Of a DNA stretch of 42,653 bases, positions 10,781 to 22,716 are shown piece after piece. The stretch lies in contig NMRA01000489.1 in NCBI GenBank assembly GCA_002633005.1, forward strand, positions 36,329 to 78,981, read 5' to 3'. The position numbers were made by a program, and so were the translations under genes. Every line of letters begins with the position of its first letter. The stretch's first letter is position 1. Source of the DNA: Phoronis australis (Eukaryota; Phoronida; Phoronidae). Below the pieces are notes generated by a model that worked only from the letters and a program-made list of their open reading frames with translations, was not told the origin of the DNA and ran no database searches.

Positions 10781-11729
10781 TCAAGCGCTTTCTTCATCTT
10801 TAATCTGTTCCGTCGTTCATTCATTTCTCTATTCAATTCTACATATGTTTGATACAGAAAGGGTAATCTACGCGTGTGTATACAAATTCTAAGATTAGGT
10901 ACTTTTCATGTTAATTAATCTCCTTTTACAATACGGGTGAAAAGAAAGCAAACGTTTCAATATTTCTGACACTAAGTGAAATATGAATATGCATTTTCGC
11001 TCACTACAAACATCAAATGTTAGTGCGAAAGTGGCATAAGGAAGATTTATTGCTACTGACTTTTTATAACAAACCGGTATCATAAATTTCAAACTACCTC
11101 CCCTTTCGGTTGAGTCTATTTGACACCACCATTGCGTCACAGTAAATGAAGCACACCAAAGCCGCTATGCTTTTCTTGATATTGCGACAATTTTCAATTG
11201 TTAACTCTCTTGCAAATCCCTGGGATTACTTCAAGTGTAGTCGACGCACAAACCAGCACAGATCATAAATGGGCAAGATTTTCGATTATAGCTTGTTACG
11301 GTTTTTCTGCATGAAAATGAATTAATTTTAAATGTGCTGCGCAGAATGGATTATGACTCAGAAGAGATCACTTGGCCTGTTGAACAACAACGTTTGTCCT
11401 GTAACTTATGTAAGGAAACAATTAATTGTCACGAAGCATCACAGCTATACACTCGTCATACAAAAAGTTAGTTGTGTCGTCCTTTGTGAGTCTGTCAAAT
11501 GGCCGTGTCATACATTAGACACGTACTTAGAAAGCCCGAATAACCGTTGAGAAAGAGCAGATATTGAAACTAACTTAATAAATTAAAACATGACGCAAAT
11601 GCCACACCTTACACTAGGTTTTCATGAGGATGTACATTACTCCGTAAGGCTTCCATTCCGTTCTTGTTCTGCGCTAGAAGACTACATGTGTCACAACTCC
11701 TTGGCCTCCTGGGAGTTAGCCCCGCCTCC

Positions 11730-11870
11730 CGTTCAGTAACGCTAGGACCTCGGTAAAAAGCAAGACTTTGCGAGATTACGTGAGATAATGCAGTGTATTT
11801 TCAATGAGATCACGTGACTTTGGCTAGCTTTTTGCTAGGTCCTAACGTAGGGTCCTAGCGTTGCTGAACG
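11730..11870. mobile_element. 141-bp foldback element
   Basis: The ends are CGTTCAGTAACGCTAGGACC (11730-11749) and, in reverse complement, CGTTCAGCAACGCTAGGACC (11851-11870): 20-bp arms with one mismatch. A second internal pairing involves AAAAAGC on the left and GCTTTTTGCTAGGTCC on the right. It is non-coding. It looks like a short MITE or a hairpin element; no target duplication was clear. Confidence 0.65.
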
Positions 11871-12169
11871 CACGCCTGGTCTGTATCCTTACTCATTTTG
11901 AGACCTGCGCTCACCCACTAACAAAACTCCCCTCCACATCAATTTCTGCTAAAGGGTTTGGAGTTCATTTTGATTTCCTGCACAAACGCACACAAACAAG
12001 GTAAGCACGGCTTGAAACAAAAAGTTTTGACAAGCAATGAGTGAAAATAACAAATCATTTTGATCGGCTCAAGTGGACTTTCTTTTTTGAAAAGTGAGCG
12101 ACTGAAAAATCGCACCACCTATTCGATTTCTAAAAAATCACTGAGCAGAACCAATTGAGTAACAAATAT

Positions 12170-12667
12170 TTATTACCGACGGTAATTATTCCTGGCTTCT
12201 GATAGGTTGCTTTATTCCAGTAATATATAAAATGCAGACCTTGAGTAATCCAGGAGTGTTCATGTTATCTGAGTTGAAACTGGTCTGCTGGATTACCTGT
12301 TTTGATTTCCTAGATCTTTGGAGACATCTCGTCTCCTTCGATGCGACGTTGACGGGAACTCTGGTCACGTGGCCGGCATCTTGAAACTGATCTATACTCT
12401 CCTTTCATGATGAAGATAATTTAAATCTGGCTCCACCTAGTTTGTTGAGAGAAGACTGTTGTGATTTCTTACGTCACCATAGTTCCCGCGATTCATCACA
12501 GTCGACGAAATGACTCCGAAGATCTAGGAAATCAAAAAAGGTAACCCAGCAGACCAGTTTCAGCTTTAGTATCACTGGAATATATATTAATTACAATAAT
12601 AAACATTTATTACAGTAACTACTCCTGGCTTGTGATTGGCTAAAAGAAGTATTACTGGAATAAATCT
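12170..12667. mobile_element. ~500-bp foldback element with nested repeats
   Basis: The left arm at 12270-12370 and the right arm at 12470-12568 are imperfect inverted copies. Both contain GAAACTGGTCTGCTGG and GATTTCCTAGATCTT in inverted order. Outside the arms, a ~58-bp motif containing ACTCCTGGCTTGTGATTGG (right) or ATTCCTGGCTTCTGATAGG (left) occurs on both sides in the same direction. The single-stranded form would make a large hairpin. No coding sequence is present. Confidence 0.65.
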
Positions 12668-13531
12668 CGAATTACTGTGATGAATATGATTTGTGTCGCA
12701 CTTGGCCTACCGTACGCGTTTGTAATAACACATCCACGACACTCTTAGCTACGACAGGACGCTCCATTTGATTTGTACTGCGAATTTGGCGCATGCTAAC
12801 CTGGGACTGTGATTTAGAGGATTGTTAGAGGAATCTAGAGCTGCGTCCATATGGAATCGTTTCCATCCCCGAATATGTATGAAGAAATATATGACTTAAC
12901 ACGGTTCGGCACATACAGGCACACGCGCATGCGCGTTTCGAGACCTGCTAGACTAGTTAAATACTCAAAAAACAAATCAGCACAAAAAGCATCTTCAGTT
13001 GAATTGTTCATATAGTTTGTTCCAAAAATCTTTTTTTTGAGTGAAAACTGAAGGCCATTTTTAAAGAATCATCACGAATAGATAACGATTGCCTCCAGTT
13101 TCGCCGTGTGACTCACTCGCGCCCAAGAGCAAAGCATTCCTACGGTACATACCCACTTTAATATCAGTATTTTTTTACCGAACACATACATCCTCTTCTG
13201 TCAGGCACATAGGCCTAAATATCCAGGTGTGTCGAAAAAACTAAAGGTTTCTAATTGATGGGTGCGCGACCTTTGGCGTGATAAAAATTACATTTGTTCT
13301 TACACAACAACAACAAAAAAAAAACGGTTTGAAGATAGTGTCACTTGCATGGAGCGAAGACGATGTTTTGCACAGTATGTTGACTGATAGCTAATCAATT
13401 AATCATCCGATGACATCACCCGCACTTTCATCCATCCTCGCCACGTGTCTTCAGCTTAGTTTGGATTAAAGGATCATAACATAAAACACACGAAGGGTAT
13501 TATTTTAGTTCTATACCTTCTACTCACAGTC

Positions 13532-16500
13532 ATGTATCTCATATTCATACTGTTTCTTTTAAAACTTGTTAGAGGCAATGAACAGGCAACTTTTCGCATT
13601 ATCGACGGTAAGTTAAAGATATCGTTCAGGTAAGGGAGTAGGCGTATTCCAGGAGACAAGATTGTTTTACAAAAGCTTTGGAACTACCCACTTTTTTCAG
13701 TGCTCACGCGCTCATGGTCTGTGGACAGTGTACCACGGGGGGGGGGGGGGGGTGGNGGGTTGGGGGACTATAGGCCCTACTTTTTTCAGTGCTGCGCCGC
13801 CCATGATATGACAGTAGAGTACTGGTAATCGAATTTGTGTAGACAAATGATAAGACTCGATTTATGAGCTAAAGAGTTGTATGCGACTAAGTTTTGTACC
13901 TGAAAATCTACGTGTAGAGACAGTGATTCATAAGTCGTATAAATCGTATAGTGCAAGCGAGTCACTAAGTGCACGGACATCAAAGTCACGTTGATGTAAT
14001 AAGTGTTGAAGTTTGATATTTAATGAATTTCGGATAGCATCACTGTCATGAACTTTGATGATAAGAATTTAAAACACGAGGGAAATTGCCACGTGACTCC
14101 TACTACGTCACAAGACGCCAACAATGTGCCAGGTGGCAGTGGCTGACTGTAACACTGGGTTGCTCGATTGTGATTCTTTCAAAATACATTCATTAAAACA
14201 ACGGTGACAGGGTCGCTGTAATTTGTATTTATCCTCTTTGGCGAAATCTTACGATAGAAAAGGTGTTTCATCTACATACTTTTCATACAACATGTTCTCA
14301 CTAATATTGCTCCATTTGTCAGACAAGTGACGCACGATCGGCTGAGTCGATCACGGGGATATGGGGAGATTGAGTAGGCCTACATCTCATTTATTTTCAG
14401 CGTGTTGGCAAGTAAGATAGTTTTTGAAAATGTAAACTATTGCTTGTCATTTTTGAAATGGTTTCAGTTATCAGTGTCATCTTAATTGTTAACTTGACTG
14501 GATTCGCAAACAATTTGCAAGAAGGACCTTAGCGTTTACGGAGACACCATGTAAGTAGCTATATGTATAGCGCTACCTTATCAACAAACTCCAAGTTTTC
14601 GTACACGACGTCATATAAAACGAAGTCGGCGTACACGACAATCAGTGTGTGAAGACAAGGATTCAAAACAAAATTCAGACTTTTGCTCGTCAAGTCCTGT
14701 TTACACTCTCCGATTTCCGTATTCGTCTGCAAGATTGAACGTCATGTTTTGAAACCCTTAGTGGGTCTTTTGTGAGACGCGAAGCAGAAACAAGACTTTC
14801 TGCGATGGTCATTTAACTTGGTTCATGTGTTAAACTAGGTCCTGAGAACAGCATAAGTCCAGAAATTTTAATAAATGGTGATATTATCCAGAAAAACCTG
14901 AAGACGACTTCGGCGAAATGGTCGAATTTGATGGAGGCCGATATATAATGGGTTCAAACGACCCGGAGTTACGATCAACAGGGGAGTATCCGATGAAGGA
15001 TGTCACTGTCAAACCGTTTGTGTTAGATATGTATCCCGTGACAAACAACCAGTTCAGGTAAGATTGGCACTGAATTAATATTGTTAGATAGTGTGTGCTA
15101 AACAAGCCGCCTATAGATGGCGTCATCGATTTTTATGAATTATCTGAAAAGCAAATCCAACAGTAGATTTCCAGTCAGTTGTTTAAACTACTAATTACAA
15201 GCTTGTAGATGTTCCTTTGATGTGAAAAAAGTGTTAATGTTAAACTATGCTATTTACTAAATTTCAAAATGCACAGTCATTATCTGATTAAATTATAATG
15301 ATCAAATTTCCAAACGCGAGGGAAATTTGCCACGTGATCTCATATCTACACGTCACAAGAACCCAACAATGCGGTGACAGCTGGTATTGGTTGATTGTAG
15401 CACTGTGTTGTTCGAATTGCGGATCAGTCGAATGCATTCCACTGAATATCGTCGATCGGTGGGTCTGTTTGCTTTTTCTCAATATCTGAATCTTCATATA
15501 ACTAAATTCTTTCATAAACAGCGCAAATTCATCGAAATTGTTCTCTCTTACTGTCTGATTCGTTTGTCATGTCTGCCAGTAACGCACAGTCAGGTGAGTC
15601 AACTATGGGGAAATAGTCTCATTTATTTTCACTGTGTCGGCGGCGTTACAACGCTGCATACTAAATATAATTTCTTTAAAAGTCTAATCGGATAATTTAT
15701 GGACATTTTTGATATAGCTTCAGTGATCCGTGTCATCTTATTATGAGACTGGCAGAGATCGAGTAGCTTGCAAGTACGTCTTTAAGAATTGAGATTTGAG
15801 AATATCCTTTAAAATTGATATTCAAGTTTAAAGGGACAATATCGCGAGAAAAGTGATTTCCCGAGATTAGACTCTACAACACTGGATAATACTTGTAACT
15901 TCCGCGGTCACAGCGCAACACTCTGCTTGCGAAGCAAAACCCGACTCGATAAACGGCAAAGCATTTTAAGCGTATTTAACTGATAAAGTCACCGAGCTTA
16001 ATTTCAATGAATGGCTGTTGACAACGTCGATTTGTAATAAAATATTGTCTCACAGTTCTGGTTAAAACTAATAACCTCAATAAGTCTGTGTCTCGTGAAA
16101 GAATAATACCACAATGCACTTTCAGCCGTCGAACCGATAACGTTCCTTTAACTTAATTTAGGACGGGAAACAATGCGAAATTTATCTCTCTAGCGACAAA
16201 TGCCCATTGTTAAAAATACAAACATGCTTATACCTATGGCACACCTTCACGGTGCTACCGGTCAAAAGACTATTTCACACACGGCGTGCTGGCGCTTTCC
16301 TTTGACAGCTGGGTTCAGTTATTAGGAGAAATTTGCCACGCTGTACCTTTGTTAATATTACGAAGCAAGCTGTACTTGGATTATTACGGATTATCCCCTA
16401 TTCTATTCGCGTGACATTCACTAATATTCGCAGTCCCAAATTATCAAAATCTGCCGCTTAAAAAAGACGCTACTTAAAAATCCATTACAGACAACCCTAT

Positions 16501-19500
16501 CTTAGGAAATGACATCAATACGTGTCCCTTGACCCCATGTTGCATGAAAAATTGTTCTTAGTTAATAATCCACTCAACAGACTACCACAAGACTTCGAAC
16601 TTAGTCAAACATACGATATTTTGCTGATAGTCACCACGGTCACGGTCATGCGGACTCCCGGATGCTAACGAATCACTACCGTGAACTTGTACCAGGGGTT
16701 CTAAGGGGGACAAGGGTAATACTGTGGTTTCACTACAGTGTCGCTACGATATGTATCGACGGTGGAGCTACGGTGACCCATGGTAGTCTGAAATAGTACA
16801 TCCCGTGTTAATCAGGAGCAAAATACTCTGGCTACAGCCCCCAGTTTCCGCCGTTGGCCCCGTTCCTCCGTTTATGAGCTCATCTCAACTTTAAATCGTG
16901 ACGGTTGACAGACTTTTGTTCTTCTTGCTAGGGAGTTCGTGGTGTCAAGAAAGAACTTCAGGCCAGCATCATTGCTAAAAGGATGGAGTTATGTGTTCTA
17001 CTCCGAAATACCGAGGGAAGCGAACAGAAACGGATTGTCTATGAAGGGCGCCCCCTGGTGGCTGGGTGTGGCTGGTGCATCTTGGAACAGAGTACGGCGC
17101 AGTTCATAGTATTCATAGAAAATGGCTACAAATAATGAAATACCTGGAGTTAACGTGGTCGTTTGTAGAACTCGAACCTACCGACACATATGCAGATAAA
17201 AGCAAACTTTCCTAATTTTGTTAGAAACATGGTGGCTTTAGCAAGGCCAAGTGAACTAACTCGGTCGTAGTCGCTGACATTGTTATCTTTTCAGCCTTAC
17301 GGAGAAGGTTCGAGCGTAAAAAGCATGGGAGATCACCCTGTTGTCCATGTTAATCTTCACGATGCAGTCGCTTATTGCCACTTTAGAGGCAAGCGACTAC
17401 CCACAGAGTACGAATGGGAGTATGCAGCACGGGGAAATTTTACAGGTACACTATTGTTCCACCTATTGTTTGAGACCTGTTTCGCAGGTGTATTAGCCTA
17501 AGCAAAAAGTAACACCTATAAACTCCATCTTGACCCCACTACAATTACATAGAAAACAAGAAGTGTCAACTTGCTTTATTTGACGGAGTGACTTTGTGTG
17601 TCGCATCGCAACACTTATTTAAAAAAAAGACCGTCGCAATTGTGTAACACGATTTCCAAAGGTAAACGTCATCTTATTGAAACACTGCTTGATGAAAAAC
17701 TAGAAAACTGAGTAACAAAGTTGTAATGAAAGGCTTATTGCTTGCTTCGCGCGACCCAGAGTACCGCATGACCACACATTGACTGACAGCCCAAATCCCC
17801 AAACTCCCCATACAAAAACATGCGGCGGTAAACACTACAAAATAAAAAATCAGCATAAGTAAAAACGGCGGCAATATTTTAGCACAAACAGCAAGCATAG
17901 TAATATAAGTAGTTTTTATATGGTTAGATAGTGTTCTAATTTTGTTTGATGTACTAGATTAAATTTTATATTGCTGTACATGTATGTACTTGTTGGTTGA
18001 GTTAAATGTTTACATGAAATAAGGGAACAGAAAGCACACTAAACACATATCGGCAACTCCGACAGGGGGCAAGGCAGACTTGAATCTGGTTGAATAAAAG
18101 AAAAACAAACTTGACAAACTACATCAAAACTTACAGAAATTACACATGACTGATGGGTGTGCTGAAGAAGGCAAACATTAGAGCACAAAGCGAGCCTAGC
18201 GGTGAATATGAAGACTAGACTAGAATCTCATCCGCAGTACAGCTTAAAGTCCTTCTTGCAAACTGCCCATGTGGTTCCAGAATCCGAAAATACTTACTTC
18301 ATAAATTCTTATTTTTCGACACCCTTTCTTTATATTCTTTTCGCCTTTCTTGCCAAAAGCGATTTTTAACAGTATTTGACCCTTCTCTCTGAGCGTATGA
18401 TTACCGGTTGTCATCGGTTATTTCCGTACCCACATTTCCGGCTCATCAGTTCAGGAACTTGTCCTGAACGCCGCCATTTTTTCCTTGTAACTGAATGGGC
18501 TATGGCTTGCTCGAAAAGTCTTCATTATTTTGTTTTATTAGTAATATATCGTGATTTGTTTGCATATGTAGTGTATTTATAGTTTGTAGTTAGTGGTCGT
18601 TGATTTTTTTTGGAATGTTACGCGTACTTAGTATGTTAAAATAGCATTGGTGTTTAGTTCCTTACGTAGGCNNNNNNNNNNNNNNNNNNNNNNNNNNNNN
18701 NNNNNNNNNNNNNNNNNNNNNNNNNNNNNNNNNNNNNNNNNNNNNNNNNNNNNNNNNNNNNNNNNNNNNNNNNNNNNNNNNNNNNNNNNNNNNNNNNNNN
18801 NNNNNNNNNNNNNNNNNNNNNNNNNNNNNNNNNNNNNNNNNNNNNNNNNNNNNNNNNNNNNNNNNNNNNNNNNNNNNNNNNNNNNNNNNNNNNNNNNNNN
18901 NNNNNNNNNNNNNNNNNNNNNNNNNNNNNNNNNNNNNNNNNNNNNNNNNNNNNNNNNNNNNNNNNNNNNNNNNNNNNNNNNNNNNNNNNNNNNNNNNNNN
19001 NNNNNNNNNNNNNNNNNNNNNNNNNNNNNNNNNNNNNNNNNNNNNNNNNNNNNNNNNNNNNNNNNNNNNNNNNNNNNNNNNNNNNNNNNNNNNNNNNNNN
19101 NNNNNNNNNNNNNNNNNNNNNNNNNNNNNNNNNNNNNNNNNNNNNNNNNNNNNNNNNNNNNNNNNNNNNNNNNNNNNNNNNNNNNNNNNNNNNNNNNNNN
19201 NNNNNNNNNNNNNNNNNNNNNNNNNNNNNNNNNNNNNNNNNNNNNNNNNNNNNNNNNNNNNNNNNNNNNNNNNNNNNNNNNNNNNNNNNNNNNNNNNNNN
19301 NNNNNNNNNNNNNNNNNNNNNNNNNNNNNNNNNNNNNNNNNNNNNNNNNNNNNNNNNNNNNNNNNNNNNNNNNNNNNNNNNNNNNNNNNNGCCTGGGTTC
19401 CTGAATGAATTGTACTTCCGGGTTCGCGGCAAGTTCAAAATGGCGGTGTTTCTTCGGGTGCGAATCGTGAGTGGCGCGTTCATTTAAACTTTTTTCGAGT

Positions 19501-22500
19501 ACGGATCGTGTATTAGTTATGGGGTAGGTACTTCTTGGATCCCTATAACATCTTCTAACCATGTAATAAGGGTTAACAACGCGTGAGAGAAGGACTTTAA
19601 GTCCAAAAACATCGAGTAACTATTATGATTTTGGACATCCATGTAACAATTGTCGAAACCTCCCTACTTGAATAATGTTCACTGAGTTGATTTGGACTAC
19701 AAGTAACCTAGTTTATTTTTATATTAGGCCTGATAATGTAAATGTGGATGTATTCAACTAGATTTTTATTTTGAACAGGTTTCCGATTTCCTTGGGGAGA
19801 CTCTTACAAACACACGAGGATGAACTTCTGGCAGGTATCTTGACACGGCATTTGCGCTGATCAGCTGGCTTAAACTCCGTCGGATATAAAGCTGTTTACT
19901 CTCGTACAAATGGTAGCGTGCAATTCTTTACCGTGATATGATTTCCTTCACCAAAAAACACCGAAACCAACAGCGACTTAAGAAAATGTTGAGCGTGTTG
20001 GCGTTGGCTACCAAAACCCCAAACTTACGAATTCAAAAATGGTGCATGTACGCGTTGCCTGTGGCTTGCACAATCATTCAGTGCAACTCGTTATTTTAGG
20101 TACGGTGTTGTAATGCGCATGTAGAAGTTGCTATGTGTAGCAATGTACACGGAAATGAACGAACTTTGTATCGAACGAGCTTGGTGGCTGAAGTTGCCGA
20201 TTAATTCCGACGCCAAGAATTGATCAAGATCGGATGTGTGTGGCGATGTTTTTAATAATTCGGTTAAAAATTCAACATTGACAGCTGAACAGCGACGAAA
20301 TGCCTATTGAAATCCCCATGATAATCAAACATAAGAGAAACTTATGTAGGCCTATTTCTAAAATACGCCAGCAGAAATTCTGTGCTTAACTTCCTTCGAA
20401 CGGAGGAGAGTCAACAAGTGATATGACGTACCTGGTTATTTTCAGGGTACATTTCCAACAGAAAACAAAGGGTATGACAGCTGGTTCGGAACTTCGCCAG
20501 TGGACGAGTATATGGCTCAAAATGCATACGGTACGCATACTACCTTACAACGAATGCTGAACCCTGCCTCTCAAACTCATTCTCTTACGTGTTTGTGAAC
20601 AATAATTATTAAATTTTATACTTCCTCATTATGCCACCAGGGTATTTTTTAAAACTATAATGTTTTCAATTACTCAGTTTTTACGACACCTTCACTTAAA
20701 AAAGTCGTACATTCATGAAGCTGCTTGGTATGTCTTTGTTCCACAGTCAACTTTTCCGTTGAAAATGAAATTAACCGGTTGAAAAAAAGTAATTGAAGTC
20801 TGTCGCACTATATAAGTTATTAAAATGTATTCTAGGACTTCATGACATGATGGGTAACGTGTGGGAGTGGACGAGTACACAATACTCCTCACGAAATTCC
20901 ACATCGGATATGTATGTGCTCAAGGGTGGATCTTATATTGACTCAAAAGATGGCGCGTTCAACAAAGCAATTACGTGCGCAGCGAGGTAAGTTGTAATCA
21001 ATAACTCGCACGTGTGGACAGCATCGAAGTGTTTTTTGATTAACCACGTTCTCAATGAGTAAGATGTATTCTGACATGTTACTATTTTCATTATTATGAT
21101 GTCTTATAAACGACCTTTAAAATAAAATTTGTCTGTGTTACTTTGTCCGTCTCAGTTGAGAAGAATTTTAGTTGATTGCCCTCTACAGGTAGCATTTCTC
21201 GTCCGATGAACATGAAATTTGCACACAGACTTCAACTCTCATAAACAATTAAACACATGAAATCAATAACCCCAACTGGGAATCGAACCACAGGTCTCTA
21301 GATTGCCTTATATATCGAAACCATGTGTATTATCCAACATGGCCAACCTGGCAGCCATTTTGTTTTCTAAATCGAGTTTGAGCGCTTCTAAAAGCCAAAC
21401 TTTTCATCGTGCTTCAATCAAAATCGACACGAACAACTGTACTGGGAAGCTTCATCCGTTTCAGTTTCCAGATATGGAACCAGTTGTTGTAGAGGTACAC
21501 CAATTTTGCCCAACACGCATTTCTCCGAAAGACGTCGAAATTTACATTTAGCCGGTTTAGATGTGTTTTATTGCCATGATGACTGGACACACTTGGTGCG
21601 TTTTGCGTGAAATTTAAATTGAAGATGGCGTATCAAGTCTCTATTTTGTATTTATCATTTGATCTGGAAGTGTTTCTTTTATAATCCCAACCATTAAAAG
21701 AGAGGCACTGTAATTACCATTTCTATTTTTGCTTGTAAAAGCTTTACCTCCGCGGTCTTCTCATGGATTCTAATGAAAGTTGATATTCAAACGGTTTTCG
21801 TCAAGAGCTATCCTAAATATGCCACCAGTTCCTCGCTACTCCACACCTTTCTCAAAATTATTCGATATTTTCTGATGACTGCTCTTTTATTCATCCATTT
21901 TTGTGCCATAGCTCGACAGATCTTTTGCAGAGTTTGATAGACTGTCTGGTCTTGAGTTATTCAAGCTAGGGTTTATACCGAGGTCTAAGGTACGGTAATT
22001 TTGCAGGACTCAGTGCCGTTATCTCAAGGTTCAAGAACGGCAGGGGTTCTAGACCTTTTGCATATTTTTCGTACGATTGGCTTAAACTGTACTCGTATTA
22101 TACGATTCTCATTACTTCGAGAATTCATCTAGTAGCATTTTGTTAAAATCCGACACAAGGTGGCGTTGTGACAGCGATTCTTCAAGATGTTTCTTTATAG
22201 AGGCATAACTCTGGCCTCTTTGACGATTATTTATGAAACTTGGTGTATGTATAGATATTACCAAGTGATGTTAGTTTTTTCGCTACGACTTACTGTTCTC
22301 GAGTTATTCAAGATCATTGTCATTATCAATATCATTTATCGGACAAATTTTGCTGTCGACAGCAGTTTGATATTTGTTTTCACAAGTAACGTATTAGCTC
22401 CGTGGAACCAGCTGTGTCCCTCATGTTCGCAACATTTGTGTGGTGAAAAAGGCGAAAATTAAAAACTTTTAGACGCTTGCACGCTACCTATTGGACAATG

Positions 22501-22716
22501 ATTTGTTACAGCATATTCATCCCAAGAACATCATTATTGAGATTTTCTCATGGCGATGTTTCTTGTTTCAGGATGGGCCAACCTGCAGACGTCACTATGG
22601 GAAATATCGGTTTCCGGTGCGCTAAAACAGCTGAAGAGAAATATGACATCATTTATCACAAAGATACATACTTGTACAAGCGGGATCGATTTTTTCGAAG
22701 ACATTTGGAGCTTTAG
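13532..22716 (+). CDS. SUMF2: SUMF2-like protein (FGE-sulfatase domain, inactive paralogue)
   Basis: Eight exons: 13532-13607, 14892-15057, 16932-17091, 17295-17445, 19779-19834, 20446-20530, 20836-20986 and 22572-22716. All have GT..AG borders and phases 1,2,0,1,0,1,2, giving 329 aa, close to vertebrate SUMF2 (about 300-320 aa). Residues 1-15 are a hydrophobic signal peptide ([15 protein letters not shown]). The FGE-sulfatase fold follows, with family motifs [64 protein letters not shown] and [12 protein letters not shown]1 oxidises a sulfatase active-site cysteine to formylglycine using two cysteines after the RGGSY motif. Here that segment reads [13 protein letters not shown], with neither cysteine, as in SUMF2 (IDTADG). 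Cys162 and Cys279 match a structural disulfide pair of the family. The C-terminus HLEL resembles the PGEL ER-retention tail of human SUMF2. Expected role: ER-luminal partner or regulator of SUMF1 and sulfatases, not an enzyme. Intron 4 contains an assembly gap. Confidence 0.93.
13730..13805 (+). mobile_element. CATGGGCGG-palindrome element, degraded copy
   Basis: The right end, CAGTGCTGCGCCGCCCATG (to 13805), matches the ends of the elements at 32499-32573 and 32929-33002. The left end is eroded into a G run with one unknown base at 13756. A second fragment of the same end, CTTTTTTCAGTGCTCACGCG, lies just upstream at about 13691-13710. Both are in intron 1 of the SUMF2-like gene. Confidence 0.65.
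14057..14532 (+). repeat. ~480-bp direct repeat, copy 1
   Basis: Shares a series of blocks in the same order with 15291-15783: CGAGGGAAATTGCCACGTGA, ACGTCACAAGA, CAACAATG, CTCATTTATTTTCA and TCAGTGTCATCTTA. It lies in intron 1 of the SUMF2-like gene; its partner is in intron 2, so the pair flanks exon 2. No target-site duplication or terminal repeat was found. Confidence 0.65.
15291..15783 (+). repeat. ~480-bp direct repeat, copy 2
   Basis: Diverged partner of 14057-14532, with small insertions and deletions. Matching blocks include CGAGGGAAATTTGCCACGTGA, CACGTCACAAGA, CTCATTTATTTTCA and GATCCGTGTCATCTTA. It is in intron 2 of the SUMF2-like gene. Its short open frames look like accidents of the repeat. 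Confidence 0.65.
15828..16151 (+). mobile_element. TTAA-ended MITE, copy 2
   Basis: The most complete copy: it starts TTAAAGGGACAATATCGCG and ends ATAACGTTCCTTTAA, with TTAA at both limits. The left half contains GAGAAAAGTGATTTCC, shared with 34463-34775. The middle contains ACTCGATAAACGGCAAAGCA, shared inverted with 8074-8370. It lies in intron 2 of the SUMF2-like gene and has no coding capacity. Confidence 0.75.
18672..19390. other. Assembly gap (719 unknown bases)
   Basis: A run of N inside intron 4 of the SUMF2-like gene (17446-19778). Because exons 4 and 5 join in phase and match the family alignment without missing residues, no coding exon seems to be hidden here. Open frames spanning the gap are artefacts. 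Confidence 0.99.
21271..21350 (-). other. tRNA-like SINE head
   Basis: On the minus strand there is an A-box-like TTGGCCATGTTGG (about 21334-21346) and a B box GGTTCGATTCC (21279-21289), about 45 bases apart, the spacing seen in tRNAs. The anticodon arm does not fold convincingly. It is best read as a tRNA-derived SINE promoter in intron 7 of the SUMF2-like gene. Confidence 0.5.

Larger units (their letters stand above)
10781..13531. other. Divergent intergenic region between homeobox and SUMF2-like genes
   Basis: A 2.75-kb spacer between two start codons that point away from each other. It should contain both promoters, but I see no convincing TATA box or conserved element. It holds two foldback elements, described separately, and a short A-rich run near 13310. 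An acceptor-like CTACTCACAG lies two bases before the SUMF2-like ATG, so a 5' UTR exon may exist upstream. Confidence 0.5.

Noticed and set aside
10654-10836. Minus-strand frame reading [20 protein letters not shown]
   Set aside because: It overlaps homeobox exon 1 in another frame, and its phase at the donor (10731) is 0, which does not match exon 2. The frame from 10780 does match.
14458-14532. ATG frame resembling a signal peptide just upstream of SUMF2-like exon 2
   Set aside because: It ends in TAG before the nearby GTAAGT donor, its phase does not fit exon 2, and it lies within the direct repeat. The exon at 13532-13607 fits in phase and sequence.
17674-17898. Hydrophobic minus-strand frame with a faint polycystin-like look
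   Set aside because: It lies in an intron of the SUMF2-like gene, no splice partner was found, and the resemblance is too weak to support.
18647-19562. Long frames of 250-300 codons on both strands
   Set aside because: They exist only because the N gap contains no stop codons.
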